DNA of 64,000 nt from JACCZX01 sp963710675 (GCA_963710675.1 CAVQBE010000021.1:248001-312000); one strand, 5' to 3'. Counted from the first letter of the stretch, positions 49,901-59,068 are shown. The notes: generated by a model from the sequence alone, not told the origin. Numbers and translations are program-made.

Positions 49901-49964
49901 ACGACACGCAATGCATGCCGTCAGAGTGTTGGCGCGCTCACTCGCGCCGAGCGCAGCTCACTAA
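46905..49964 (+). CDS. FAD-linked 2-hydroxyacid dehydrogenase with Fe-S C-terminal half (YdiJ/glycolate-oxidase type)
   Basis: 1019 residues from ATG 46905; an in-frame GTG at 46872 is less likely. N-terminal PCMH FAD-binding domain (PIGVLIPKTQEDVRAAI, LPRGAGSSQCGQTVG, GGMAGNNSCGSRSIAYGN), FAD-oxidase C domain with GEHGDGLVRSEW, then an Fe-S segment (CNNNGHCRKF, MCPSFR, CVSCKGCRRECP) and two cysteine-rich domains ending IDSSCCGMAGAFGYE. This fusion of GlcD- and GlcF-like parts is typical of D-2-hydroxyglutarate, D-lactate or glycolate dehydrogenases feeding quinone. Intact, in contrast to many neighbours. Stop overlaps convergent nnrU. Confidence 0.93.
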   Translation: MNDLAQPLVFHPPQATSELATRLRSAVQGEILFDRASRGRYSTDASIYQVEPIGVLIPKTQEDVRAAIDICRELRVPMLPRGAGSSQCGQTVGAALVIDHSKHLNGVVSFDKDARTVTVEPGIVLDALNTWLRPHGLWFPVDVSTSAQCTLGGMAGNNSCGSRSIAYGNMVHNVLAVDALLADGTEAWFGPESEMAQGSPRINKLLEGLRSIAVREWDEIERWVPKVMRRVGGYNIDVFLPQSERPYTADGSVNLAHLLIGSEGTLAWSSALTLQLAPLPSQRTLGVVNFSTLYRAMQCAQHIVTLKPSAVELVDRTMIELARGNPAFQPVIEAALIGEPEAILLVEFSDDDPLGRLDQLVTLIADLGLPGQVVRMTDASAQKALWEVRKAGLNIMMSMRGDGKPVSFIEDCAVPLQHLADYVARLTEVFAKHGTRGTWYAHASVGTLHVRPILDMRNDGAKKMRAIAEEAALMVRGYKGAFSGEHGDGLVRSEWVAWQFGPRLTRAFEEIKSLFDPDGLMNPGKIVRPSKMDDARLFRYPPGYRTQTLQTALDWSAWNVQNDAATEKLTPPGTGGDPALGFGKAIEMCNNNGHCRKFDAGTMCPSFRVTRDEEHSTRGRANTLRLALSGQLGGQLEDGMASDAVRDALDLCVSCKGCRRECPTGVDMAKMKIEFLHHYHRRRGMSIKDRLVSYMPRYAHWGARLPWLLNLRNTMPGAAALSEKWFGFAAQRSLPSWRSDTFLGGLTYPINADGSVEPQCRGDAGEVVLFADTFNNAFEPEVAHDALAVLEAAGYTVHVALPSDGSRRPLCCGRTFMATGMVDEAKIEARRTLTALMPYVERGATVVGLEPSCLLSMRDEFLVMGMGDAAQHLASNALLVEEFLAREHRAGRLSLKLAPLREKRALIHGHCHQKAFDALAPAVEVLRLIPDLQVEVIDSSCCGMAGAFGYEAAHYDISMKMAELSLLPAVRAAAKDTLIVADGTSCRHQIADGTRADDQRHAMHAVRVLARSLAPSAAH

Positions 49965-50540
49965 ACCAGCGGACGAACGCCAATCAGCCAAGCTGTGGAG
50001 CCAAAACGTGAAAACGATCCACGTTACGGCGCCGATCGCCACTGCGGCCACATCGCGCGACATCGGGCCGGTCACATAAACGACGTTCGCCACGCGGTCG
50101 CGGCGCAGCGCGGCGGAGTAATTGAATATCGCCCACGTCAAAAATGAGCCGAACAGAATCACGTCGGCCAATGTTCCGTTCGCCAACAGGTGCGCTACCG
50201 CCCAGACTTTGACGCCAACGACCATCGGGTGCCGGATCATGGCCTTGATGCGCGTTTGGGGAACGTAAGCAGCGGCCACCATCACGAACGCAGCCAGCGT
50301 CAGCAACGCAGCCAAGTGTCGAGTCCACCCGGGCGTTGTGTACAGCACCTCGGGCGCCTGCCGCGCCAGTCCGTAGCCGTACACGATCAAGACAAAGCCA
50401 ATCAGGGAGACCAGGGCGTATCCGCCCTTCCACACCGTCGGTCCGATACGCGCGATCTTCGCAGCACGCCAATCGTCAGCGAAGATGCGTACCGAGTGCA
50501 CACCGAGAAATACGATCAGGCCCGCAATCAACAACGCCAT
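49961..50540 (-). CDS. NnrU-family integral membrane protein, 3' frameshift
   Basis: About 192 residues with five or six membrane helices (LLIAGLIVFLGVHSVRIFA, GGYALVSLIGFVLIVYGYGL and others), plus RIKAMIRHPMVVGVKVWAVA and the conserved His typical of NnrU. The raw frame ends ADWRSSAGLVSCARRE. Deleting one A of the pair at 49990-49991 gives the family ending WLIGVRPLV with stop at 49961, overlapping the convergent gene. NnrU is linked to nitrite/nitric-oxide reduction and isoprenoid-like methyl transfer in other bacteria. No denitrification genes are near, so its role here is open. Confidence 0.88.
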
Positions 50541-50582
50541 TGCGTCTCCCCCTCGCTAAAAGGCGGAGCGTAAAGCTCGGAG

Positions 50583-51557
50583 CTAACGCCCGATGAACTC
50601 GGTTGCCAGTCCCGAGCTCAGCAACACCTGGTGAGACGGAAACCAAATCTGGTCGTTGGCGATCGAAGCGCCTTGTTGAAGCACGCGCTGGTCGACGCCG
50701 CGCGCCGCGATGAAGTCGTCGCTGCGACGATTCGCAGACGCTACCGCATCGGCGCTGAAGCCGGCCCCTCCGGCGCTGTGCAATCCCAATCTGGCGCCGG
50801 TGCCGATAATGCGGCGTGCGCCGCCGGCAAATGCCGTCACGCACGCGCTGCTGCATTCATCGTTGACGTAAGTGTCCAAGTTGCGATCGCGCAGCAGCGT
50901 GCCAAGTGCCAGACCCTCGGCAACGCGACCACCGCGACTATCGAGTCGCACGATCCGCACGTTCGGATTGTCGTCGAGCACATCGCGCACCGCGCGCGTG
51001 CTGCCGAATTCGAGACCTCCCTGTACGACGATCTGGTTCGATCGCGCCTCCAGATGCACGGTTGCTGGCGGTGACGACCCGATAAGCGTCGACCACACCT
51101 CGGGCATCACATAGCGCGCGGACTGAAACCAGAACACGCCGACCCAGACGAACGCGCCGATTCCTACGATTCCGGTAAGCACAGCAACCGGCATCGAACC
51201 GCCACGATCGACACTCTCGATTGCGGAGCGTTGCACACCGGTGCCCCACCACAGCGCGCCTGCAATCAGTATCGTGACTTCGAGCAGCCACAGCAGCGAT
51301 GAACCAATTGGGTAGTCGGTGATGGGCACCTGACGCGACGCATAGCCGATCACCTGCACTGCACCCCACACCAGCGCGGCACTGCCTATGACGGCGACGG
51401 CCAGCGGCAGATCGCCGCGCCAGTGTTGGCGGATATAGCCCACGCGCCGCGTGCGCCCGCGCATGTGCTTCTCGCGAAACCGCTCGGTGTTCTTCAGCTG
51501 CTTGCGCGGCGACGGCGGATGAGGCGGGAGCGCCTGGTTTGCGTCTAAAGTTTCCAT
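50583..51557 (-). CDS. Membrane-anchored ClpP/crotonase-like periplasmic protein
   Basis: 324 residues from ATG 51557. A basic N-terminus, then three membrane helices (about 52-71, 85-105, 124-142), then a ClpP-fold domain: IVVQGGLEFGSTRAVRDVL, VRIVRLDSRGGRVAEGLALG, and NDECSSACVTAFAGGARRI, where the Ser of CSSAC sits at the ClpP nucleophile position. The following GARLGLHSAGG has a His as in SppA/ClpP relatives. COG3904-like. Could be an active membrane serine protease or a binding protein. Topology places the domain outside the cytoplasm. Confidence 0.75.
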   Translation of the reverse strand: METLDANQALPPHPPSPRKQLKNTERFREKHMRGRTRRVGYIRQHWRGDLPLAVAVIGSAALVWGAVQVIGYASRQVPITDYPIGSSLLWLLEVTILIAGALWWGTGVQRSAIESVDRGGSMPVAVLTGIVGIGAFVWVGVFWFQSARYVMPEVWSTLIGSSPPATVHLEARSNQIVVQGGLEFGSTRAVRDVLDDNPNVRIVRLDSRGGRVAEGLALGTLLRDRNLDTYVNDECSSACVTAFAGGARRIIGTGARLGLHSAGGAGFSADAVASANRRSDDFIAARGVDQRVLQQGASIANDQIWFPSHQVLLSSGLATEFIGR

Positions 51558-51627
51558 GACTGTGAGTCTAGGGCTCCGTCCCCCCGCGGGTTGTCGCGTC
51601 TTTACGCATGCGCGGTAATCTGCGCGA

Positions 51628-53364
51628 ATGGGAGACAAGAAAGCAAATATTCGGGCGGAACCCGCAGCCGACCCACAGCGGGGGCTGCAGCGTGGCCTGA
51701 CGAATTACGGCGATGCCGAGTTCTCGATGTTCCTGCGCAAGGCCTTCGTCAAGGCGATGGGCTATTCGGACGATGCGCTGCTAAGGCCGATCGTCGGCAT
51801 CACCAACACTTACAGCGACTACAACGCGTGCCACGGCAACGTGCCGAACCTGATCGAAGCGGTCAAGCGCGGCGTGATGCTGGCGGGTGGCTTACCGATG
51901 GAATTTCCAACTGTTTCGATTCACGAATCGTTTGCGCACCCGACCAGCATGTTTCTGCGCAACCTGATGGCGATGGACACCGAAGAGATGATCCGCGCGC
52001 AGCCGATGGATTCGGTCGTACTGATCGGCGGCTGCGACAAGACGATCCCTGCGCAGCTGATGGCGGCGGCATCGGCCGATGTTCCTGCGATCGTGTTGCC
52101 GGTGGGTCCGATGCTGGTCGGTCATTACCAGGGAGAGGTACTTGGCGCCTGCACCGATTGCAGGCGTCTCTGGAGTGACTTTCGCGGCGATCGGATCGGC
52201 GCCGCTGAGATTGAAGTGATCAACGAGCGCCTCGCCCCGACAGCGGGTACATGCATGGTGATGGGGACCGCGAGCACAGTCGCTTGTGCGGTCGAGGCGC
52301 TCGGCATGAGCTTGCCGCTGTCGGCGACGATTCCGGCGACGCATGCCGACCGCATCCGCTGCGCCGAAGCGAGCGGACGTGCCGCCGTCACACTTGCCGC
52401 CAAAGGGCCGCGTCCGAGTGAAGTGATGACCGCGGCTGCGTTTCGCAACGCATTGATCGTCACGCAGAGCATCGGCGGTTCGACCAACGCGCTGATTCAT
52501 CTGACGGCAGTCGCCGGGCGGCTTGGTATCCGCATCGATCTTGACGAGTTCGATGCGCTCGGTCGCAAGGTGCCGGTGCTGATCGATCTGAAGCCATCGG
52601 GCCAGCACTATATGGAGCACTTTCACTGGGCGGGAGGCGTTCCGCGTCTGTTGCGCGAACTCAAGGATCTGCTCGACATGGACGCGCGCACGGTCAGCGG
52701 CACGCTGGCCGATACGATGAGTGCCGCTACCGAGACGCATGCGCAGACCGTGATCCGACCGCGCAGTGAGCCGCTGAACGAAAGCGGCAGCATGGCGGTG
52801 CTGCGCGGCAATCTCGCACCGCGCGGCGCGCTGATCAAGCAGTCGGCGGCATCACCGAAGTTGATGCAGCACACGGGCCGCGCGGTGGTTTTCGATTCAC
52901 TCGAAGATCTCGCGGCGCGGATCGACGACGACGCGCTCGATGTCACAGCCGACGATGTGCTGGTACTGCGCAATGCGGGGCCCAAGGGTGCGCCCGGGAT
53001 GCCGGAAGCGGGCTATCTGCCGATTCCCAAAAAGCTCGCTCGCTCAGGAGTCAAGGACATGGTGCGGATTTCGGACGCTCGCATGAGTGGCACCGCGTTC
53101 GGCACTATCGTTCTTCACATCACGCCTGAAAGCGCCGTTGGCGGGCCACTCGCTCTCGTGCAAAATGGTGATCGCATTCAGCTCGATGTCGAAAAGCGTC
53201 GCATCGAGCTGCTGATCGACGATACCGAGCTCAGCAAGCGTCGAGCGCAGCCGACTGCAGTCACCGAGCCGAAATTCGCGCGTGGCTATGCTGCGCTTTT
53301 CATGCGCAGCGTGCTGCAAGCCGACCAGGGCTGCGACTTCGATTTTCTTGTTCCACCTGCCTGA
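51628..53364 (+). CDS. IlvD/Edd-family dehydratase
   Basis: 578 residues, intact. Fe-S dehydratase: cluster cysteines in DYNACHGNVPNLIEAV, LIGGCDKTIPAQLMAA and AGTCMVMGTASTVACAVEALG; QSIGGSTNALIHL and DARMSGTAFGTIVLHI are substrate-site blocks. The length and absence of the IlvD-specific N-terminus fit the sugar-acid branch (arabonate, xylonate, galactonate) as well as dihydroxy-acid dehydratase. It ends 10 bp before a DapA-family aldolase gene, the classic pairing for sugar-acid breakdown via 2-keto-3-deoxy acids. Specific sugar unknown. Confidence 0.9.
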   Translation: MGDKKANIRAEPAADPQRGLQRGLTNYGDAEFSMFLRKAFVKAMGYSDDALLRPIVGITNTYSDYNACHGNVPNLIEAVKRGVMLAGGLPMEFPTVSIHESFAHPTSMFLRNLMAMDTEEMIRAQPMDSVVLIGGCDKTIPAQLMAAASADVPAIVLPVGPMLVGHYQGEVLGACTDCRRLWSDFRGDRIGAAEIEVINERLAPTAGTCMVMGTASTVACAVEALGMSLPLSATIPATHADRIRCAEASGRAAVTLAAKGPRPSEVMTAAAFRNALIVTQSIGGSTNALIHLTAVAGRLGIRIDLDEFDALGRKVPVLIDLKPSGQHYMEHFHWAGGVPRLLRELKDLLDMDARTVSGTLADTMSAATETHAQTVIRPRSEPLNESGSMAVLRGNLAPRGALIKQSAASPKLMQHTGRAVVFDSLEDLAARIDDDALDVTADDVLVLRNAGPKGAPGMPEAGYLPIPKKLARSGVKDMVRISDARMSGTAFGTIVLHITPESAVGGPLALVQNGDRIQLDVEKRRIELLIDDTELSKRRAQPTAVTEPKFARGYAALFMRSVLQADQGCDFDFLVPPA

Positions 53365-53374
53365 GCAATCGCGC

Positions 53375-54265
53375 ATGACCATACGACTTCGCGGAGTCAT
53401 TGCCGCCGCTGCAACGCCGCTGAACGCAGACTTCAGCATTGACATCGAGCGCTTGATTCAACACTGCCGCGCTTTGCTGACCGAAGGATGCGACGGCATC
53501 AATCTGCTCGGCACCACCGGCGAAGCGACATCGTTCTCGGTCGAGCAGCGATTGGCGGCAATGCAGGCCGTCGCGCGCTCGGGGTTGACGATGTCGCAAT
53601 TCATGGTTGGCACCGGGGCAGCAGCTCTTGACGATGCAGTGAGACTGACACGCGCGGCGCGCGATCTCGACTTTACCGGTGCGCTGATACTCCCGCCGTT
53701 CTATTACAAGCCGATCGATAACATTGGCCTGCTCGCTTATTTCGACGAGCTGATCAATCGCGTCGGCGCGGATCTGCGCTTGTACCTCTACAACTTCCCG
53801 CAACTATCGGGCGTGCCGTACACGCTGGAGTTCGTGCAGGCGCTGAAGAAGAAGTATCCGCGGCAATTGCTCGGCCTGAAGGACAGCTCGGGCGACACTT
53901 CGTACGCTATCGCGATGGCCGCCGGGGTTGAAGACTTTGATGTTTTCCCGAGCGCCGAAGGGACGCTGAACGACGCCGACCGCTACGGCTGGGCCGGGTG
54001 CATTTCGGCTACCGTGAATGTCACCGTACGCGCAGCCGCTGCAGGCTGGAAGTCACGCGGTACGGTGGAGGGCGAGCGAGCGGTTGCCACCGCCGCCGCG
54101 CAGCGCGCGCTACTGACGCGAGCACCGGTCATCGCCGCGGTGAAGCAGGCGCTCGCAGTGAAGTATCAACGCCCCGAGTGGTCGCGCATTGCGCCGCCTC
54201 TGCACCCGCTAACTTCGGAACAAGCTGAGCAGCAAGCGCGGGATCTGGCTTCGAGCGGTATTTAG
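53375..54265 (+). CDS. DapA-superfamily aldolase / dehydratase
   Basis: 296 residues, intact, ATG 53375. TIM-barrel class I aldolase: GINLLGTTGEATSFSVEQR holds the G-x-TGE loop, the catalytic Tyr is in LYLYNFPQLSGV, and the Schiff-base Lys in LLGLKDSSGDTSYA. Placed directly after an IlvD/Edd dehydratase, it is more likely a 2-keto-3-deoxy acid aldolase or dehydratase than lysine-pathway DapA. Convergent with the SDR gene. Confidence 0.9.
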   Translation: MTIRLRGVIAAAATPLNADFSIDIERLIQHCRALLTEGCDGINLLGTTGEATSFSVEQRLAAMQAVARSGLTMSQFMVGTGAAALDDAVRLTRAARDLDFTGALILPPFYYKPIDNIGLLAYFDELINRVGADLRLYLYNFPQLSGVPYTLEFVQALKKKYPRQLLGLKDSSGDTSYAIAMAAGVEDFDVFPSAEGTLNDADRYGWAGCISATVNVTVRAAAAGWKSRGTVEGERAVATAAAQRALLTRAPVIAAVKQALAVKYQRPEWSRIAPPLHPLTSEQAEQQARDLASSGI

Positions 54266-54285
54266 TAGCTGATGTCGCTCGCGCT

Positions 54286-55036
54286 CTAGCGTCCTCCGGA
54301 GACGTCGATGATTGCGCCATGCACGTATGAAGACGCGCCCGACGCCAGCCATAGCGCTGCCTCCGCTACTTCCAGCGGCGAGCCCGATCGCCCAAGCGGC
54401 ACGGCAGCTTTCGCGAGCCGCTCCATCTGCTCGAGTCCGCCATGAACATTGTGAATTTCGGTGGCGATCAATCCCGGCCGAATTGCATTGACTCGAATGC
54501 CTTCGGTGCCGACTTCCTTTGCCAGCGCCACCGTGAATGAATCCATCGCACCCTTGGTCGCCGCGTATGCGGCGCCGCCGCTGAGGCCGCCGGTGCGCGC
54601 CGCGACCGATGACATATTGACGATCACACCGCCGCGTCCACCCTGCTTCGTCGACATCCGTCGCACCGCTTCGCGCGAGCAGTAGAACGCACTGAATACA
54701 TTCGCCGAAAAAATCTTCGGCCAGTTGAGCGATGTCGGTTTCGCTCACATTGAACTTGCTCAGCATGCCGGCGTTGTTGACCAGCGCGTCTAGGGTGCCG
54801 AGCTCGGCGTCGAAGCGCTCGAACATCTTGGCCACCTGCGCTGAATCACCTGCATCGGCCTGCAACGCGACCGCGTCGCTGCCGTTGTCCTTGATCTCGG
54901 CGACCACTTCGCGCGCCTCTTTTTCGCTGTGATGAAAGTTGACGCCGACCTTGTAGCCCGAGCGTCCGGCCATCTTTGCGATCTCCGCACCGATGCCGCG
55001 GCTGGCACCGGTGACCAGCATCAAGGGTTGTTTCAT
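54286..55036 (-). CDS. Short-chain dehydrogenase/reductase, one frameshift
   Basis: About 250 residues from ATG 55036. Cofactor motif VTGASRGIGAEIAKMAG, NNAG in LDALVNNAGMLS, catalytic Ser in VIVNMSSVAARTG and Tyr-x3-Lys in AAYAATKGAMDSF. The C-terminal frame (54286-54666) joins the N-terminal frame through a slip between 54670 and 54720, within a SAFYCSREAVRR-like helix. Start overlaps the upstream Bug gene stop (ATGA). An NAD(P)-dependent alcohol or ketone reductase; substrate unknown. Confidence 0.9.
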
Positions 55037-56004
55037 TCGGGCTCGATGCCGGCTTCCTTCGTCAGCCGCGTCCAGTTGCCAACCTCGGAGACGATGAATT
55101 TCGATAGCTCGTCCGGTGTCATCGGCATCGGCGCAAGCCCTATCGTTGCGAGCTTGTCCTTCACTTCGGCCGACGCCAGCGCTTTCGCGGTCGCGGCATG
55201 CAGCTTGTCAACGATCGGCTTCGGTGTACCCGCCGGCGCTGCGATCGCAAACCAGGCGGTGATGTCGTAGCCCGGCAGCACTTCAGCCAACGTCGGCCAG
55301 TCGGGAACCAGCGGATTGCGCTGCGGTGCGTGATCGCGATCGGCCGCAGCGTGCCGCCTTTGGCCTGCGCCATTGCATTGCCGAGATCGACGAAGGTGAA
55401 GTGCACCTGTCCCGACAGCACATCATTGACCGCGAGCGGTATGCCTTTGTACGGAACCGACAACACATCGAGTCCGCTCATCTTGCTCAAACGCGAAATG
55501 CTGATCTGCGAGCTGGTCGAGCCATAGCCCGCGGCGAGCTTGCCGGGCCGTTGCTTCGCGTACGCGATGAACTCCTTCAGGTTCTTTGCGGGAAAGTCCG
55601 GCTTCACCATCAACACCAACGCGGTCGTACCGACGCCTGCCACCGGCGTAAAGTCCTTCGTCGGGTCGTACGGCATCTTCTTCATCAGCGGAACGTTCGA
55701 TGCGATCGCCGTGTTCGATGTAAACAGCAGCGTCTGGCCATCGGGCGCGGCGCGCACGACTTCCTGTCCTGCGATCGTGCCCTGCGCACCCGGCTTGTTC
55801 TCGACCACGAACGGCTTGCCGAGCGCGGTCTGCAAGTTGCTGGCCGATCACGCGAGCAGCGAGGTCGGTCGCGCTGCCCGGCGGGAACGGCACGATCATC
55901 TTGACCGGACCTTTCGGATAGTCCTGTGCCTGGGCAAGCGCAGGTTGGGCGCATACCGTGGCGAGCGCCATTGCGCCGAGGGCGAGCAGTCTGATCAGTT
56001 TCAT
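55033..56004 (-). CDS. Bug/TctC-family tripartite tricarboxylate substrate-binding protein, frameshifted
   Basis: About 320 residues from ATG 56004 with AAGGAGA just upstream. Signal peptide MKLIRLLALGAMALATVCAQ; then PVKMIVPFPPGSATDLAARV, PFVVENKPGAQGTIAGQEVV, YGSTSSQISISRLSKMSGL, LSVPYKGIPLAVNDVLSG and, in a third frame, GYDITAWFAIAAPAGTPKPI. Two indels (near 55840 and 55315). No TctA/B gene is adjacent, so it is an orphan Bug protein, common in Burkholderiales. The neighbouring AtuA-type genes suggest that it binds a branched acid or related organic acid, by inference. Confidence 0.9.
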
Positions 56005-56370
56005 GCGGTCTCCTTGGTTGTCGGCAAGTCGCATGGCGATTGGCACTTGCACCGTGATGGCAAGCAAGTGAAACGAAAGTGCCTTGCCATGCATATCCAG
56101 ATTCAGCGAATCGTTGACGCCGCCGTCGAGCACATCGTCGAGCACGAAGTTCATCGCGCCGATTTTCGGAAGCAGATAGCGCGCGACATGACTCGGCTTG
56201 CGATACGCAAACTGCTGCGCGACGCGCTCGGGCGTCACCTGCTCGACCAGCAAGTCATAGTGACGCGCGTCGTAGGCGATCAGGCTGATGTTGGTGCGGT
56301 TGCCTTTGTCGCCGGTGCGCGCGTGCGCGATTTCGCGTAACGGGACTTCGGTGTAGTCGACGTTGTTCAT
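56001..56370 (-). CDS. AtuA-like small subunit/domain protein
   Basis: About 115-122 residues. VPLREIAHARTGDKGNRTNI then SLIAYDARHYDLLVEQVTPE and KIGAMNFVLDDVLDGGVNDS match the ferredoxin-fold C-terminal module that accompanies DUF1446/AtuA proteins. The frame runs without a stop into the Bug gene, an apparent fusion. An indel near the end would give an ATGA overlap instead, so separate proteins are more likely. Begins 3 bp after the AtuA main gene. Role is inferred from acyclic-terpene (citronellol/geraniol) utilisation clusters; the chemistry is not defined. Confidence 0.8.
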
Positions 56371-56373
56371 AGC

Positions 56374-57734
56374 CTATACAAACGCGTAACTGGCTGGCGC
56401 GCGCTCACGCGGCACCAGACACGATTTCTGCGACAAGCGCTGCCGCTTCGCGACCCGCACGCCGCCGCCGCCCGCGGGACCTCCGGTCCACAGCGCGGTC
56501 AGCTCGCGCAGCATGCGGTCGATCTGCGCGGAATCTTCATGTTTTGCGGCAACGCGCAGCCGCACATCGGTTGCCGCACCAACGCGCGTCGCATTGAGCA
56601 GCCGGTCGGTGTCGTCACCGAGCACGCTCATCACACCGATCAGATCGAATCGCAGCTGCAGGTCGCGGCCGACGCGCTTTTGCATCACGTCCATCGCCAA
56701 TCGCGCGCGCGCTTCGGCGCCTTCGCCTGCATACGAAATCTCTCCTTCGCCGAGCCAGCCGCCGTCGAAGAAAACATTCGCTTTTAACGTCGGTGTGCGT
56801 GGATGCCCGCGCACTCCGGTCAGTCGCACACGATTGGGTCCCGACCTCTGCGACTTCGGCGTCGCTGATGTCGGCAACCACATCGGGCGTCAGGTACTCG
56901 GCCGGATCGTGAATCTCGTACAGCAGCTGCTCTTTGACGGTGCGCGCATCGACGAGTCCACCGGTATTGGATGCCTTTGGTCACGATGCAACTGCCGTCG
57001 GCCGCGATCTCGGCGATCGGAAATCCCACGTCATCCAGGTTCGGCACATCCTTGTAGCCGGGGTCCGCAAAATATCCGCCGCTGACTTGCGCGCCGCACT
57101 CGAGCAGATGGCCAGCCATCGTCGCGCCCGCGAGTTGATCCCAATCGTTCTCACTCCAGCCGAAGTGCGCGATCGCCGGCGCCAGCGTCAGCGACGGATC
57201 TGCCACGCGGCCGGTGACTACGATCTGCGCGCCGGCAGTGATCGCTTCGGCAATCGCTGCCGCACCCTGATAGGCATTCGCGCAGACAAAGCGTCGCTCG
57301 TCGAAGCCGCCGTCGAGTGCGTCGCGCACGATCTGCCTGCTCGACACGCTGGACAGATCATCGCCTTCGACCACCGCGACGCGCGGCACGCGCAACCCAA
57401 GTTCGCGCGCCAGCCGATGAATCATCGCTGCTGCGCCTCGCGGATTGGCGGCGCCGAAATTGCCAACGATCGTAATGTTGTGCTGCAGGCAATCGGCCAG
57501 AATCGGCCGCAGCACCAACTCAAGCAACACTTCGTAGCCAAGCTCCGGATTCGCCTTGCGCGCGAGTTGTGCCAGCGCCAACGTACGCTCAGCGAGCATT
57601 TCGAAAATGAGCGCCGCATGGCCGCCTCGTTCAACCAGCGTCCGAACCACTGCTCCGGGCGCATCGACCCGATCGCCCGAGAAACCGGCTCCGCAACCGA
57701 CTGCCAGCGTCTCCGTGTGCTTTCCCTGCCGCAT
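56374..57734 (-). CDS. AtuA/DUF1446 family protein, frameshifted
   Basis: About 453 residues from ATG 57734. DUF1446 blocks: TLAVGCGAGFSGDRVDAP, NITIVGNFGAANPRGAAA, VCANAYQGAAAIAEAITAGA, AQIVVTGRVADPSLTLAPAI, GAQVSGGYFADPGYKDVPNL and GDDTDRLLNATR in the C-terminal part. Frames change near 56975 and 56850. The family occurs in acyclic-terpene utilisation and other acyl-CoA operons. The split large/small arrangement (this gene plus 56001-56370) matches known AtuA pairs. Divergent from the unknown gene at 57773. Confidence 0.85.
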
Positions 57735-57772
57735 GGCGCGAGTTTGCCCGAATTCAGCCCATTAATTGGCAC

Positions 57773-59068
57773 ATGTCCGCCCCGGCTCAGACGGCGGCGA
57801 GAACAGCGCCGCTTCCACCTGCCAAATTTTGCCGTTGCAGCGCCGCAACCTTTGGCAACATGCCCGGTAGTAAAAACGCGCAGGGCCGCGAATTGAATTT
57901 CCAGAACTTCGAAACCGTGCAAGCGCCGATGCGCAAGGCGCCGCCGCCTGCTCCGCCGGCTGTGTTGCGCTTCAGCCATACGGCGACATTCGGTGAAAAG
58001 GCCAAATGGTTGCCTCCGTTTCGACTGACGCCATCGTTTGCCAGCGCCGATGGCCAGAGCATTATTTATCGACGCCGTTCGCAGGTGGTGCTGGTCGGTG
58101 AAAGTGGCGAAACACATGCCGCGCAGGCCACGTCGTTCGCGCTCGGCACCGGCGAGACACGCGTGCGAATCGATGCGCACGGTTATGCGCGCATCATTCG
58201 GCCGACGCGGTCGACGCAGGCGATCGATCCAGTCTCTAACGTCGTGGACGGTGCCGCCGATATGGAACGCGACGCCGCACTCCTCGTGTGCTCCCACTTG
58301 AACGAGCACGTCGAATCGCTCGCCTTTCCGCATCGTTGGACCCCTTCTCCCGATCACGTGCTGCTGCCGGTTGCCGCGCGTGCGTTTGCCGAGCCTCAAC
58401 CCAAGCCGCCCAAAGCCTCGATCTCGAAGGATGCGCGCATCAAAGCGGCGGCCGACCCGCAGGACATGCACGATTATCTCGATGCGCGCGCAGCATGGTT
58501 AGCACGCCGCCTCGCGTGGGATGCCGCGCAGCGCACGATTCATGAGCTCAAGGAGCGAGCGGTAAGCGGCGATCTGGACGGGATGCGCGAGTACTTGATG
58601 AAGTGTCTGCACGACGTACTGTGGCCATTGCCGACCATCATTAGCTACGAGTTTCGCGGTAACAGCGACGCCAAGCTTGAATTTGTCGTGCCTGGCCTCG
58701 ATGCGATTCCTGACCGTGAAGCTGCGATGGCGAGCGGCAATCGGGTCGAAATTCGCCGCATGTCCGACATCACTCACACCAAGTTGCACAATCAACACGC
58801 AGTCGGCCTCGTCGTTCGTTTGCTTGGCGAGCTTTTCGCCGCATTGCCGACGATTGAAACGGTGACGGTGTCCGCGCTGCAATTTCCCACGAACGGCAAG
58901 CCGCAGCGCTACATCACGTCTGCGCAGGCTGACCGCGAGCGATGGTCGCAGCTGCACGCGAATGGCTCAGTCACAGCAGACCAGGCCATTCGTTGTCTGA
59001 GTCAGCTCGGCGCACGCTGCAACCTCACCGCGCTTGGCGCGTTCATGGCAGTCGAGCCCTTCGACTAA
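57773..59068 (+). CDS. Protein of unknown function
   Basis: 431 residues from ATG 57773; ATG 57860 would give 402. Neither start has a good ribosome-binding site. No signal peptide or membrane helix. N-terminal part is beta-rich (VLRFSHTATFGEKAKWLPPF, RRRSQVVLVGESGETHAAQA), the middle has a Lys/Pro/Ala linker and a helical stretch, and the C-terminal 150 residues contain IISYEFRGNSDAKLEFVVPG, LHNQHAVGLVVRLLGELFAA and LPTIETVTVSALQF. The last block weakly recalls C-termini of some DUF4236-type proteins, but I cannot assign a family. The frame is intact and has a coding-like amino-acid composition. Single gene, divergent from the AtuA operon. Confidence 0.72.
   Translation: MSAPAQTAARTAPLPPAKFCRCSAATFGNMPGSKNAQGRELNFQNFETVQAPMRKAPPPAPPAVLRFSHTATFGEKAKWLPPFRLTPSFASADGQSIIYRRRSQVVLVGESGETHAAQATSFALGTGETRVRIDAHGYARIIRPTRSTQAIDPVSNVVDGAADMERDAALLVCSHLNEHVESLAFPHRWTPSPDHVLLPVAARAFAEPQPKPPKASISKDARIKAAADPQDMHDYLDARAAWLARRLAWDAAQRTIHELKERAVSGDLDGMREYLMKCLHDVLWPLPTIISYEFRGNSDAKLEFVVPGLDAIPDREAAMASGNRVEIRRMSDITHTKLHNQHAVGLVVRLLGELFAALPTIETVTVSALQFPTNGKPQRYITSAQADRERWSQLHANGSVTADQAIRCLSQLGARCNLTALGAFMAVEPFD

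Noticed and set aside
55423..56370. Apparent fusion of the AtuA-like small protein to the Bug protein
   Set aside because: A strong ribosome-binding site and signal peptide mark a separate Bug start at 56004; no such fusion is expected in either family.
57422..58471. Long minus-strand frame of 349 codons across the AtuA start and the unknown gene
   Set aside because: Arg/His-rich shadow composition, no family similarity, and overlaps two better frames.
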